The notes under the pieces: generated by a model
Database searches by the model: none
What the model was told of the DNA's origin: nothing
The model's input: the letters and a program-made list of their open reading frames with translations, nothing else
Shown: positions 1-11,095 of the stretch, one piece after another
Layout of the letters: each line of letters begins with the position of its first letter
How positions within the stretch are numbered: the first letter of the stretch is position 1
Program-made: the position numbers and the translations under genes
Assembly: GCA_024305745.1 (NCBI GenBank)
Contig: JAHRBS010000005.1
Span: 1,922,001 to 1,986,000 of the forward strand
Source of the DNA: Polyporus tsugae
Lineage: Eukaryota; Basidiomycota; Agaricomycetes; Polyporales; Polyporaceae
Direction of reading: 5' to 3'
DNA: 64,000 nucleotides

Positions 1-528
1 AACAGCCACGGGGCATAACTGCATTCCGAGTGCTCTCTCGTCCCCTCATGCGCCTGTACATTCTTGCTTATGTCCCTCACGTCACGTTCTGCACCATGCT
101 ACACGCCGCACGCTATCGGATCGCCCATGCTTTCAACTATGCGTATTTGTCGCTCATTGCGATTGCCTTGCTTTTGTCCCACGCCGTTCAATCGCTTCTC
201 TTCCCCGCCGTATACCTGCGACTCCCAAGTGTGTTACCATAAGTGTTTGGCAATCCATATTCATATTCAGATATATTCCCTTGCATTACATACGTTCCTT
301 TGGGCGTATTTATTGTAGTCCTTCTAGCACTGCGCATATGCGCTTTTTGTCCAACTTGATGTAGGATGTAGCTACGAAATTATTACTGTCGACCAGTCTG
401 AGGCAGTCTGAGATGACACCGAATAATTAAAGCTGTTGTTCAGAGATAAGCGCCCCTGCGCCTATCGGCCTCTGCGCGGCAGACGGACCCACACTCGAAC
501 GTCCACTACGTAGTCCTCGACATCCACC
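1..528. other. No gene recognised at the left edge
   Basis: Two short overlapping open frames lie here, but neither resembles a known family and neither shows fungal intron signals. The last 100 bases are presumably the upstream region of the SRP72-like gene that starts at 529. Confidence 0.4.
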
Positions 529-2049
529 ATGCCCCCGAAGTCGGCGGCGAAGCTCCCGACGAAGAAAGGCCCAAGTTCAGCCCAGTCGAAGAGGACGACC
601 CGCCAGAAGGCTGTTCCGAAGCAGCCGCTGCCCGTCGCGGACCGCCTAAAGAGGCTCTTCACGTCGCTCTGCGCACAGATCGACGGCGGGCACTTTGCCA
701 ACGCCATCAAGACTTGCGACAAGAGTGCGTCCGCTGCCTATTCCCTACACGGGCGGAAGCTTACGATGCCTCGCTGAACGGCCGACCTTGCCTGGCCTTG
801 TTCCTCTTGACGATGAACGAACGGCAGTCCTGAGATCGGCTCCGCACGATCGGGACGCGCTGCAGACGAAGCTCTTTCTGCTCCTCCAGACGGACCAGTA
901 TGCCACCGCGCTTGCGATGACGGAGCGCCCCAGCGACGAGGACGGGGACCACAACTTCGAGAAGGCGTACTCGCTCTACAGGCTGCACAGGGAGGCGGAT
1001 GCGTCGGGGGCTCTCGGGGAGATCAAGACGAAGAGCGGGGAGGGCGAGGTGGACAGGGGGGTGTTGCATCTCGAGGCGCAGCTGGTACGTCATGAATTGC
1101 TGTTCGGAGCGGTGGGTTGAAGGATTGCGTCTGCGTTGCCGTTGCGTGTAGGCGTATCGGCAGGGTTCGTACCAGGTGGCGTTCGACCTGTACAGTCAGC
1201 TGCTGGATACTGCTGAGCCGGTGAGTGGTGTTTTTCGCGTTTTCCAAATGTACATTGCTTCCTGGGGGGACATTTGGGTGTGTTGTGCGACTGTCATATG
1301 GTAACGTAAGCGTTTCAGGCGAGTGCGCGATGTTGTGAGGACATTCATTTGCACTCAAGTCCGTAATCCCCTGACGCCGTTCGTCCACCACTCATATAAA
1401 CATGGCGGAGCATTACATAGAAGACCTTCATGAATGCGCATACATCCATTTCCGTCCTGTCTTCACTGCCTCCAACTCCCTCATGACCTTCTTTGAACCC
1501 CGGTCGTGAACGGGGAGCATGCGAACCGCTTCCATCAGTCTCGATGATCATGGCAATACCTAACGTTGACCGTCGTATCCCATCACACTCGTGCTAACAA
1601 TTTGCTATCGATCGCAGAACTCGGAAGAACACTCCGACGTGCTCGTCAACCTAGAAGCCGCGCAGAAGCACCTCGACTTCCTCACGTCCGGCTTCCTCCA
1701 CGCGCTCGACGCCCTTCCTCCGTCCGTCTCGGGTCCACTCCAGACAGCGCCCCCTCCCCAGCAGACACAGCAGCAGGCGACGTCCCTGTCCGCGCTCGCT
1801 TCCGCGTCTGCTTCGGCGGAGGCGCACAAGACGAAGAAGGTACGGGTGAAGCGCGTCCCCCAGGGCGTCGTGCCCGGCGTCACGCCTCCGCCGGACCCGG
1901 AACGGTGGCTCAAGAAGAGCGAGCGGACCGTGTTTGGGCAGGCGAACAGGCGGAGGAAGGGTGGTGGCGGTGCGACGCAGGGCGCGATGGAGCCCGCGGG
2001 CGCTGGGGGTCAGAAGGCTGGTGGGGCCAAGGGGAAGAAAAAGAGATAG
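529..2049 (+). CDS. SRP72: Signal recognition particle subunit SRP72-like protein (short form)
   Basis: Proposed exons 529-724, 828-1084, 1152-1220 and 1618-2049 give 317 residues. SRP72 is a TPR protein that binds SRP68 and 7SL RNA in the particle targeting nascent secretory proteins to the ER. The N-terminus has a basic stretch and then TPR-like helices: ALQTKLFLLLQ and later SYQVAFDLYSQLLD. The C-terminus carries the SRP72 RNA-binding signature PPDPERWL followed by KKSERT and a Lys/Gly-rich tail ending GKKKR. The ATG at 529 sits in a good context (caccATG). Oddity: SRP72 from human or yeast is about 640-670 residues, so roughly half, mostly central TPRs, is absent. The third intron is 397 bp, far longer than the other two. 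I saw no TPR-coding frame inside it. Either the gene is internally shortened or this lineage has a compact form. Family assignment rests mainly on the C-terminal signature. Confidence 0.72.
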
Positions 2050-3099
2050 GTTCGCGATAGGTTCATGGTTTGCGCTGGAATCGGCGACGGCGAAGGAGGT
2101 CTGAGTAGGGATCTCGATGTGAAAGCATTGCATAGGCGAGTGCATGCACGTCCATCTTGCACGTTTCTTCTTTGACTGACGTACTGCACGTCCGCGTTAG
2201 GCCTGCAGGATTGTCGGTTGGGGGTTCAAATAAGGTTGCCTCGCCGTTTGTGTCCGTCGTACCTCGATGAATGCGGGACTGATCACAGCACACCGTTAAT
2301 GCCCGTCGCCTCGTGCAGCACGCGAATGTGTGCGGGCGTTCGATAGGCGGGATAAACATTGCTCTTTGTCAGCGCTCCCTTTGTCTACTCTGTCAGTCGC
2401 GTCTCGCCAGTCCGTTGACCCGGTTCAGATTTATCGTCGAGAAAGGCGTCTTTGCCGTCGAGGCACGCCGCGTGGGTGTGTACGTGGAACGCGCGAGGTC
2501 GACGATGACCACTGCACGGTCTGCAGGCGCACGCCCCAATCGTCCAGGTGCATCTAACACTTCATTTCGCTTAGTACAAGTGCTTGGCTGAACGGATCTC
2601 GGATGACGGTGGGGATGGGTTATTGCATTTGCACCAAACGAGTCGCGGACTTTTGCACAAATCCGCATAGAGGTTGCCATGGACCTGTCATAGACCTCAA
2701 ACGTGCGTTACAAATGTGGTGAAGGTCTCGGGAGCACACCAGTTCGGAGATAGGAGCATGCCCCACTGAAAGGTGCGTTTCTCCATCATCTCCGCCACCA
2801 AAGGACGTGGTCGTGGAACGCTTGCTTTATCATTTTCATCCAGACGTTTTCGCGAATCAAGATCGCAGACCTCTTCTATTTCATGTCAAAGAAACGCGTT
2901 CCTTCCAGCCTGCACAATCCAGGCGTCACATGTTGGCCATCACCCCACGCCACTCGCCCTCGAGCTTTGGCATACAAGAGCTGATGGGCGAGCACGGTAG
3001 AGTCCCCAGCACTGCGACACTCCTCCAGTCCTTCGACCTGCAGCACAGCAGCATCCACAACACCCACCACCGCGACCAGCTAGACACTGAACGGCACAA
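2050..3099. other. Intergenic, upstream of phosphatase-like gene
   Basis: Nothing convincing is encoded. A plus-strand frame open from about 2807 continues into the phosphatase-like gene, but its residues before the ATG at 3100 show no family resemblance, so I treat it as 5' leader. Confidence 0.4.
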
Positions 3100-4862
3100 A
3101 TGTCTCACCACGACGTCCTCGGCGCTGTCATCCTCGCCCGCAACGGCGACCGCACAGAGTGTTTCCAACACCCGGTCACTCAGAAGCCCAGCACTACTCG
3201 CAGCACCCCGCTCGGTGAGGTACGACTTTTTCCGTTGTTATTTTCAGACATGTCTGTCTGCATTCGCGGAGAAACTAAGTCCTTTTCTCGTGCAGGTCCA
3301 AGCTTACCAGCTCGGCCAGTACCTACGCGGACTCTACCTCGACCCCTCCTCCGCTTCGCATATCCGAGGCATCCATTCTGACCTCGTCGACCTCACCGAG
3401 GTCGCTGTCCGCGTCAAGGTCGGCGGCGAGGGCGCGTCAGTCTTCGACTCTGCGACCGCGCTCCTCCAGGGCCTCTTCCCGCCGAACCCGGCGAACAAGA
3501 TCACCCTTGCGAACGAGACCACGGTTGTCGCGCCGCTTAACGGCTACCAGTACATCCCCGTCGAGACCGTGGAGCCCAGCAACGACCGCTCGCTCGAGCC
3601 CTGGACCGATTGCCCGGTACGTCCTGTTGCAACGAAGCTAGGATCATGGGGACCGCATGTGAATGAGACTTTGGGTTTCAGGCATTCCAGAAGCACGTTG
3701 CCAAGGTGCATGCGTCTGCTGACTTCAAGGAGACTGCGAAGCAGGCCCAGCCGTTCTTCAATGCGCTCAGGGACTTCGCGTTCGGCCAGGATCTTTCGCT
3801 CGAGAACGCGTACAATGTATGTCCTGCCTAAACACCTATGCTGCTTTCACGTGTGGAGTTTCTCACCCGTACCCATTACTCGAACAGGTCTGGGACTTCG
3901 TGTCGTCGTCGCTGATCCACAACAAGACGTACGCGCACCGCCTCCCGCCGACGTTCCTCGAGCAGGCGCGTGGCCTCGCCAACTTGCGCGAGAGCCTCGT
4001 CTTCTCCGACAAGTCCATGGGGGGTATCGGAAACAGTGAGTCGCTCTTACCCTACATGGATATATGGATGCTAACGACTGCCACAGTTGCCAGCCGGACT
4101 GCGCTCAACTCGATGCTCAAGGCCCTCGAGCGCATCGCCTTCAACGGCGACCCGCTCCAGTTCATGGTGATCGAGACGACGTACCAGCCCTTCATCTCGT
4201 TCTTCCACCAGACCGAGGTCGTCCAGTCCCACCCCGAGCTCGCGGCCATCCGTACGTCCTCCTCTCCCACCTGCTAACCTGCACCTCTCTCTGAGTCCGA
4301 TTCCCTCTCTCTCCCCCACAGCTAACTTCGGCTCCGCGATCGCGATCGAGCTGCGCCGCGGCCCGCCGCCCGACGCGCGCGACTTCCTCCGCTTCAAGTT
4401 CCGGAACGGGACGAGCGAGGACTTCCGCACGATCCACGTCTTCAAGCACCGCGAGGACATCCCGCTCACCGAGTTCATCTACCGCCTCGAGAACTCGGTC
4501 GTCAACAGTAACCGCGAGTGGGCGCAGGCGTGCTCCACGTCCTCGTCCACCGTCCAGGCCGCGCTCGACAGGCTCGGGCTCCCCGAGGGCGCGACGACCG
4601 GCAGCGGCGCTGCAGATGCTGCGCTGGGCGTCGTGCTCGCGTGCGTGCTGTTCGTCGCGCTCTTTTTTGGCATGAAGTTCGTGCGCGCGAAGCGGTCGGT
4701 GCGCCTGAGCGGCGCTGAGGTGCGTGTTTGTTTGTTGGTGTGTTTGTGTGGGACACGAGGTTGATGATGACGACGGGTGTCTCACCCCTCTAGGAGAACC
4801 TCTCCTCCGTCCCATCTGAGATCATCGTGCAGGGCCGCGACAAGGCTGTCGCTCGCTTCTAA
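3100..4862 (+). CDS. Histidine-acid-phosphatase-like membrane protein with degenerate active site
   Basis: Proposed exons 3100-3219, 3296-3616, 3682-3816, 3888-4035, 4087-4251, 4322-4719 and 4794-4862 give 451 residues. The fold is the histidine phosphatase (phosphoglycerate-mutase-like) clan. The N-terminus reads GAVILARNGDRTE where active members have RHGxRxP, so the phosphorylated His is Asn and the following Pro is Glu. Downstream blocks such as GGYQYIPVETVEP, DRSLEPWTDCP and AFNGDPLQFMVIETTYQPF are the typical fungal branch of this family, which as I recall shares the RNGDR form. Near residues 405-427 there is a hydrophobic segment (GVVLACVLFVALFFG) followed by basic residues, so the protein is probably a single-pass membrane protein with a short cytosolic tail. 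I saw no clear signal peptide. Inference: a non-catalytic member, for example a binding or scaffold protein. It is convergent with the NmrA-like gene. Confidence 0.83.
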
Positions 4863-5232
4863 GCGGTGCGTGGGACAAACGGTAATGGTATGTAATGGTA
4901 ACGGCTTGCCCGCGGACTTTTGCGAGGAACTTTTCGTTAGAGGCTATATGGCACAATAGGACTGTGACTTGGAGATCATTTGTACACTGTTTAAGTTGTA
5001 TGTTTTGTATTCTATCGGGTCATTGGCACGGTGGCTCGCTGTATGGTGTAATATATTCCTTGCACTCCTCGCTCTTTGGCTGCCTTCAAGCTAGCGTCTG
5101 CTGGCCTCTAAAAGGCCTGGACACGCTTGGTGAGCATCGCGTCGTCTCAATTCCAACATGCGAAGGTGGCGTTCGAATCATGGACAAGGCTCTATTGAGT
5201 TACCTACATTCCGTTGCATACGCTCTCGCTGT
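4863..5232. other. Convergent 3' intergenic spacer
   Basis: This lies between the ends of two converging genes and is relatively T-rich just after 4863. It should hold both polyadenylation regions. No gene is seen. Confidence 0.4.
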
Positions 5233-6454
5233 TCAGGGAAGCTTGATCTCCTGCTCCCTCATCAAGTACACGCCCGGCTCCGGCAGCTTGTAGAACTCCT
5301 CCACGTACTCCTCTAGCGTATGCCGCGGGATGTCCGGGTACAGCGCGCGTGCGTCGAGGTACCCAAGTCGCGTCATGTTCTCGAGCGTGTTCTCCTGGAG
5401 GAAGTGGAGATGGAGCATGTACTCGCTCATGCCTTGCTTCATCTGCGCCGTCGCGTCCGTGGGGTCCCGCGCTACTGCCACGCGGCCTTCCTCGCGCCAC
5501 TGTTCCAGCTCCCCCCGCGTCACCTATGCATCCTGTGTGTCAGCATCTCCTTCGTGCTTTCATAAGGCCTCCCCAGGAACCTAGTACCTGAACGCGGAGC
5601 ATCTTCAACGCATGCCCATCGCACGACACGCGCTCCCCAACCTCGCGCGCCTCGAGCTGCGTGCGCTCGTCCTCCCAGACCTGCACGGCGCGGCCGAGCG
5701 TGTGCGGGTCCGCAATGATGCGCGCGACGTACGTGCCGACGTGGTTGAGATCCGTGAGGAGCGTGCGGCTGTCGCCCGCGCCGTAGACGTGGCGCGACAT
5801 CTTGAGCGCGCCGGCGCCCGCGGCGGAGCGCAGCGGGAGCGGGAGGTAGAGCTGCATCCACCAGCCGACGTCGATGAAGGTGTGGCCGAGGCCGAGCTGC
5901 TTGACGTGCTCGCGCACGGCGAGTTTCTGTACACGCATGTATGCGTCGTATTCAGTGTGCTGTGTTTGCCTTTGCTACTGGACAGGGGCAGAAAGGCTTG
6001 GGGGAAGGAAGAGACAACGTACGATGTCGTGGAGCGCGCGGACGCCTGGGGCGCCTGCGCTCGCGGAGTCGCAGGGGACGACGCGCTTGACGGTGCCCAC
6101 CGCCTTGGCGGCGATGAATAGGTCCTTCTGGAGGTGGACGAGCCAGGGTACGACGCAGCTGACGATGATGTGGACACCGGTGAGAGCCTCGGTCAGCTTC
6201 TCGACACCGTCGGTGATGTCCCCGACGCGGATCTCGACGCCTTGGGCCGCCAGCTCCTGCGTCGCGGGCTTCGCGACGGACGCGGGGCGTATGAGGGCTG
6301 CGATTCTCTAGAGGGAGCATTCAGTTGGGAGGCTGAGGCGGGTGGGGCGAAGGGGACCTACGAAGTTGCCGGATTTGAAGAGACCTTGGACGATGCTGGT
6401 GCCGGTCCAGCCTGTAGCACCGACGACGAAGACCAAAGGCTTTTCACTGGTCAT
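5233..6454 (-). CDS. NmrA-like NAD(P)-binding Rossmann-fold protein
   Basis: Minus-strand exons 6362-6454, 6023-6307, 5588-5926 and 5233-5523 give 335 residues. Residues 8-18 hold the dinucleotide-binding loop GATGWTG, as in NmrA and isoflavone-reductase-like atypical short-chain dehydrogenases. After it come a charge-rich region with VEIRVGD (the second-strand D/E typical of the family), VKRVVPCD, and GHTFIDVGWWMQLYLP. The family contains both redox-sensing regulators (NmrA itself) and NAD(P)H reductases such as phenylcoumaran benzylic ether reductase. The catalytic Lys of the reductases is not obvious to me, so a sensor-like role is as likely as an enzyme. It should be cytosolic, with no signal peptide seen. 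The gene starts back-to-back with the decarboxylase-family gene, separated by a 1.4 kb intergenic region. Confidence 0.84.
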
Positions 6455-7850
6455 TTTGCAGAGGTGTGCGAGATATGCGGCGGTCGTATCGGAGGAGTCT
6501 GCTGTCGTCTATCGCATGAGAGCACCGCGTTATATAACTGCGGGCTTTGGGCCAACTTCGTTCCGCGGGCTGCTGAACGCCGGCCACCTTCATACACAGA
6601 CAGTCTGCCCAACATTTAGACACCTGGGGACACGTCAGTATCGAGTATCAGAGACAACCCCATAGCTACTCGCCTTTGGTAGGTGGGGAGACGACTCACA
6701 CAACCAGACCCCAACGGAAGTCATGAAATGCCATAGCCAAGACGCTGCATCGGCACATAGTCTATATTAGGGATGTGTCGTAACCCGGCGTACGATGTGT
6801 CTGGGTAACGCGCACGCGTTTGGGGATGCTGAGTGCGGCGTTGGGCAGAGAGCGCGCGCCAATCAGACGACTATGTCCCGACGTCCACGCTCGAGCAAAT
6901 GCCTGGGGCAACAAACGGGATACGGCGGTTGAGTGGCGATAAAATGTGGCTCCGGAGCGCAGCAGGCGCGACGTAGATGACTACTCATGCAGCTGGAAGG
7001 GCGTGTAGTATTCGTTCGTGAGGCTGTTGGTGGGTGGTTCATCAGATTCCGACCTTGAACTGTAGCGCAAGACCCACATATATCGGAATTGAGGTATATA
7101 GGCAGGGACTCACCGTAAAAGATATGTACATGCAATTCGTTGGCAGTTGCGTTGGATCGACGTATTTGGTGAATGTATGCCATGGCGATATAAGTCTAAG
7201 CGAGGACAGGCTAGCCAGAATGCGGAGGTACAAGAAGACGACTCTAGGCAGAATACAGGCACTGACCGCGAGGTGAAACGTCCTCGGGCGGGTGGCAAGT
7301 TTCAATCACGACCTTTTCAACTTGCCTGAACAATTCTACAGGCTCCGAGTAGGGACAGGGCGGGTCCATTATTTCATTTGTTGTACCAAAATACGTCTCG
7401 GGATCAGCGAATCGGAATGTTTAGGCTAGAGATATAATTATCACCAAAGATCCAGCCACAGGGGGGCCGCAGTGACCACTGTCCAGAGGGTGATATGTCT
7501 TCTAATTTTACGCAGAGCAGCTTGCAAGCGATTCCCAGAAGACGGGATGGAACAGAACATTTTGTCATAGATGGTAAGCGTGACAGGGAGCTGGACCGGG
7601 ACGGAGTACGTAAGTATGGGCCGCTGCAGCCTGAACGACCGTGACTCGGATGTCGGTGGCAGGCCGCAATCGACGCCCGCAGGGATGAGGCCATGGACAA
7701 ATAGGGTTAGACACCGACGTCACCGAGACCCCACGTCCATCAACGCTCAGCTTCCGATGTTGCTAATTCCGTCCACCATGCTCCCTCACATCCCTTGCAG
7801 CCTGGTGGCACCACTCCTTTTTCCTGTACACCCACCACCGCTTCTCACCC
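6455..7850. other. Divergent intergenic region
   Basis: This 1.4 kb separates the starts of two divergent genes and should contain both promoters. The open frames in it are short, overlap one another and show no family features. I see no clear TATA box near either start. Confidence 0.4.
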
Positions 7851-9775
7851 ATGGCCCACGTCCCCGCAGACGTCGCGCAAACAAAGCCCGTCGAGAAAAC
7901 TCACCCCGACAACCTTCCCGACGCTAAAGATCCCAACGACATCGTTGCCGCCCTCCAGGAGCTTTCAGACAAATCCGAGCAGGAGGATGACGTCCGCAAC
8001 TCCATACATGCACCGATGCATCAGCTTTGGACCATCCCGTTCATCCACAAGCTCATCCCGGGCCTCGAGAAACTCGCCAGCCAGTATCACGTCGGCAACT
8101 TCGTCATTGTGCGGAGTACCGGCGAGAAGATATTCGAGAGCATGCCTGTATATCCTCGGTGAGTACGACAGTGCTTGGAGCAATACGACCATGGGAAGGG
8201 GCGGTCGTTTCCCAGCGTTCTAACAGGCACACGGACGTTGTAGATTGGGCATGCATTTGATGTTCTATGGCGGCACACAAATCAAGTTACTTCACAACCA
8301 CACTGTTGAGAGTATCCTCAAGGACTTGTCTCTCCGGGTATGTGTCTTTATCCAGTCCACTCAATTGCTCGAGACTCAGCTTCTGTTCAGCAAGGCAAAG
8401 TCTACGATTCGCCGGAGTCCGTCAAATCCATCCCCTCGTTCATCCAAACGTACTCCATCTCCCTCGACGAGCTTGAGCAGCCCGATATCACCAAGTACGA
8501 GTGTTTCAATGATTTCTTCCACCGGTGAGTACCCTGCATGTATGCGCGTTGCGGCAGCTGGTCGCAGAGACCTCTTCACGCGCAGTACCGTCCGTCGGGT
8601 GAGAACGGTAGCTTTTGCAACCCGCTTCCATGCACGGAAGGGCTGCCGCATACGCCTATTTGACGTCTCGATCATACATTGTGGGTTCTGACTATCTAGA
8701 GCACAGGAAATTACGGGTCGGGATGCGTCCGGTGCAGTGTGCCGACGATGCTCTCGGCTTCTGCAGCGCAGCCGACTCGCGACTGACCGTGTACCCGACC
8801 GTTGACGCTGCAAAGCAATTTTGGTACGCCTCCCTGGCAGTCTATAATGCGGTATTCGTATTCAAACCTCTCGTGTCGGACAGGGTCAAGGGCAACAACT
8901 TCTCGATATCTTCCCTGCTTGGCGTGGAACCGGGGTCGGACCAGGCACGGATGTTCGAAGGAGGAAGCATAGCCATCTTCCGGTACGCCCCGCCATGGTC
9001 CCACTGAATTGCGCTTTTTCACTCACGTCACGCATCGTTTCATACGTTTAGCTTGGCTCCGCAGGACTACCACCGCTTCCACAGCCCGATCGACGGCGTC
9101 GTCGGGGATGTCCACGACATCCCTGGGCAGTATTACACTGGTGTGCCGGTCGTCGTCTGGGCGCAGGTGTTGGCGTGCTGACCGAGTGTTTGCACCCGTG
9201 CAGTGAACCCGCAGGCGGTGAACGAGTCTGGGTTCGACGTCTTCACGGAGAACAGGCGCGCGATCCAGTACATGAAGCACACGCAGTCGAACGCGCCGAT
9301 CGCGTTCGTGGCCATTGGTGCGATGCTGGTATGTGCCCCTGTCTTTCATTATCTGTAGAAATTGACGCGGCGGAGTAGGTCGGGAGTATCGTGTGGACGG
9401 CCAACAAGGGCGCGGCGGTGAAGCGCGGCGAAGAGCTCGGCTACTTCGCGTACGGCGGGAGCACCGTCGTCGTGCTGTTCCCCAAGAGCCTCATCCGGTC
9501 GGTGCTCGTTCCCCACTAGCTGCGCGCATGCGACGTTCTGAAGGTTGTCTTGCAGGCTTGACGACGATCTGTTGAAGAACTCGGACGTGCCGATCGAGAC
9601 GCTCGTCAAGGTTGGGGAGTCGATCGGACGCAGCGTGCTGCCCACGGCGGGGTTCAGCCCCGCGAGCGTGCTCCGGGGCGGAGACATCAGAAGCTCTGAG
9701 CGGTCTTCGGTCGCGCAGGCGGGGGGTGGGTGGGACGTGTGGGGAAGCGTGTCGTCGAAGTGTACTGTCCTGTGA
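7851..9775 (+). CDS. Phosphatidylserine-decarboxylase-family pyruvoyl enzyme (PSD/PsiD-like)
   Basis: Nine exons (7851-8158, 8244-8337, 8391-8524, 8707-8823, 8884-8982, 9052-9140, 9204-9328, 9379-9497, 9556-9775) give 434 residues. The PSD signatures are DYHRFHSP, with the His that supports self-cleavage, and the processing site YGGST around residues 347-351. Cleavage is expected between Gly349 and Ser350, the Ser becoming the pyruvoyl prosthetic group. Organellar PSDs usually read LGST; GGST also occurs in the clan. The N-terminal half contains a segment (PMHQLWTIPFIHKLIPGLEKLA) of the soluble Agaricomycete branch rather than a mitochondrial transit or C2 domain. That branch includes L-tryptophan decarboxylases such as PsiD of psilocybin synthesis, so the substrate cannot be called from sequence. 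I see no other alkaloid-type genes next to it, so psilocybin synthesis is not implied. Confidence 0.84.
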
Positions 9776-11095
9776 TTGGTGAGTGCGAGGGTGGAAAGGT
9801 GGACGGACGTTCGGGTTGAGTGGTATGTGCGGGGTATTCGTCGCTAAGTTTTCGTGATATGTCGGATGCGGCTATTGTGGGGTGTAGGTTTGTGTATTGT
9901 GTCATGATACCCCGTTTCTGCATTACACTGTCTTAAATTTGCAGTTCGTTCACCTTGTGATGCCGTGCGGCGGTCCCGCGTAGGAGGTACGTCGTCAATG
10001 TTGACTACTTTCCATGTGCGGAGCGTTTACGCTACCTCCATCACAGGACCCATTCACGATCGAAGTATCGGAGGGCTTTCATTCAGTCGGATGGGCTGTA
10101 CTGCCTTGCCTTCTTGTGCTGTTTACTCAACTAGAGATCCTTCGCACGCATGCGCCGTTCCGCCCTCTTGGCCTTCTCTTTGGGAGACAGAATTCAAGAC
10201 ATACGTGATTCCTGACCTTCGCGCAAGTCAAAGTACTGGCGTTTCGTGGGTGTATCTCGGCGTCGAGTCAAATTGGCCAAAAGGAGTCACCGTGTCAAAA
10301 TCCCGTTCTTGTCGGATGGATCCTGAGACGAAGGTTCAAGGTCCATCGCAGTTGAACCTTCCGCGTCGTCGAAGGTGAGTGTGCGCGCGCAGCACGGGGC
10401 ATATAGAAGCATGGACTCAATTGGGCTAATAGATAATCTATCGTGTTCCACATCCCCTGATGCGGACTGGGCGGCGTGTTGGAAGAGACATTACATAGGA
10501 AGCCGCTTCGTTTCTTGCCATGAGGATGCTTTTGGTTGCTTGTGGTTGCTCCAGATGGACCGAGTCAGCTCTTTAGAAGGTCGGTTCGGCATGAACCTCT
10601 CACCGCCCGCATGCTGATGCGCGGACGGTCTTGGTCGAAGTTCGCACATCCCAACGCCAGGGCTCAGCGTTGCGGAGCCGAGGAATGACTATCACTTTCC
10701 AATATAGCGTCGAGAATCGGGAAGCGCACGGCGGGCGGGAGTCATATTCAGTAACCAGGCTGGCGCGCCTGCTCTAGCCAGAGTCAGGGGCTAAGGGTGT
10801 CACGGCGCCAAGGCGGGAATTTCCTAATTCAGCCCTCCGCGCTTTTCGGTCTGGACACACGCTACCCGCGACTAGCCGCACCCGACCGACCATGGGACAC
10901 GCCGCACAGCCTTTTACGTTCTGTGAGACTGTGCTAGTCACCATGGTCCCTGACGTCCACGACAATTGGCGAGTGCAATCGATCGTATAAAGCCGGCGTG
11001 TTTGTGCCCCACCCTCTCCCCCCTGTGTGGACGACAGTGTTCCCCAATCGCATTCATCTCACTTTCCACACCCTCTGAACAACAGCCTCGCAAAC
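9776..11095. other. Intergenic region upstream of the ankyrin gene
   Basis: No gene is recognised in this 1.3 kb. Its right end holds the TATA box at 10986 and the presumed 5' leader of the ankyrin gene. Confidence 0.45.
10986..10992 (+). promoter_or_regulatory. TATA box of the ankyrin gene
   Basis: TATAAAG lies 110 bases before the ATG at 11096. Initiation some 30 bases downstream would leave an 80-base leader. This supports using the ATG at 11096 rather than any upstream near-cognate codon. Confidence 0.55.

Noticed and set aside
11027..11095. Upstream extension of the ankyrin protein to a GTG at 11027
   Set aside because: Not an ATG, and only about 40 b from the TATA box at 10986. The ATG at 11096 has better context.
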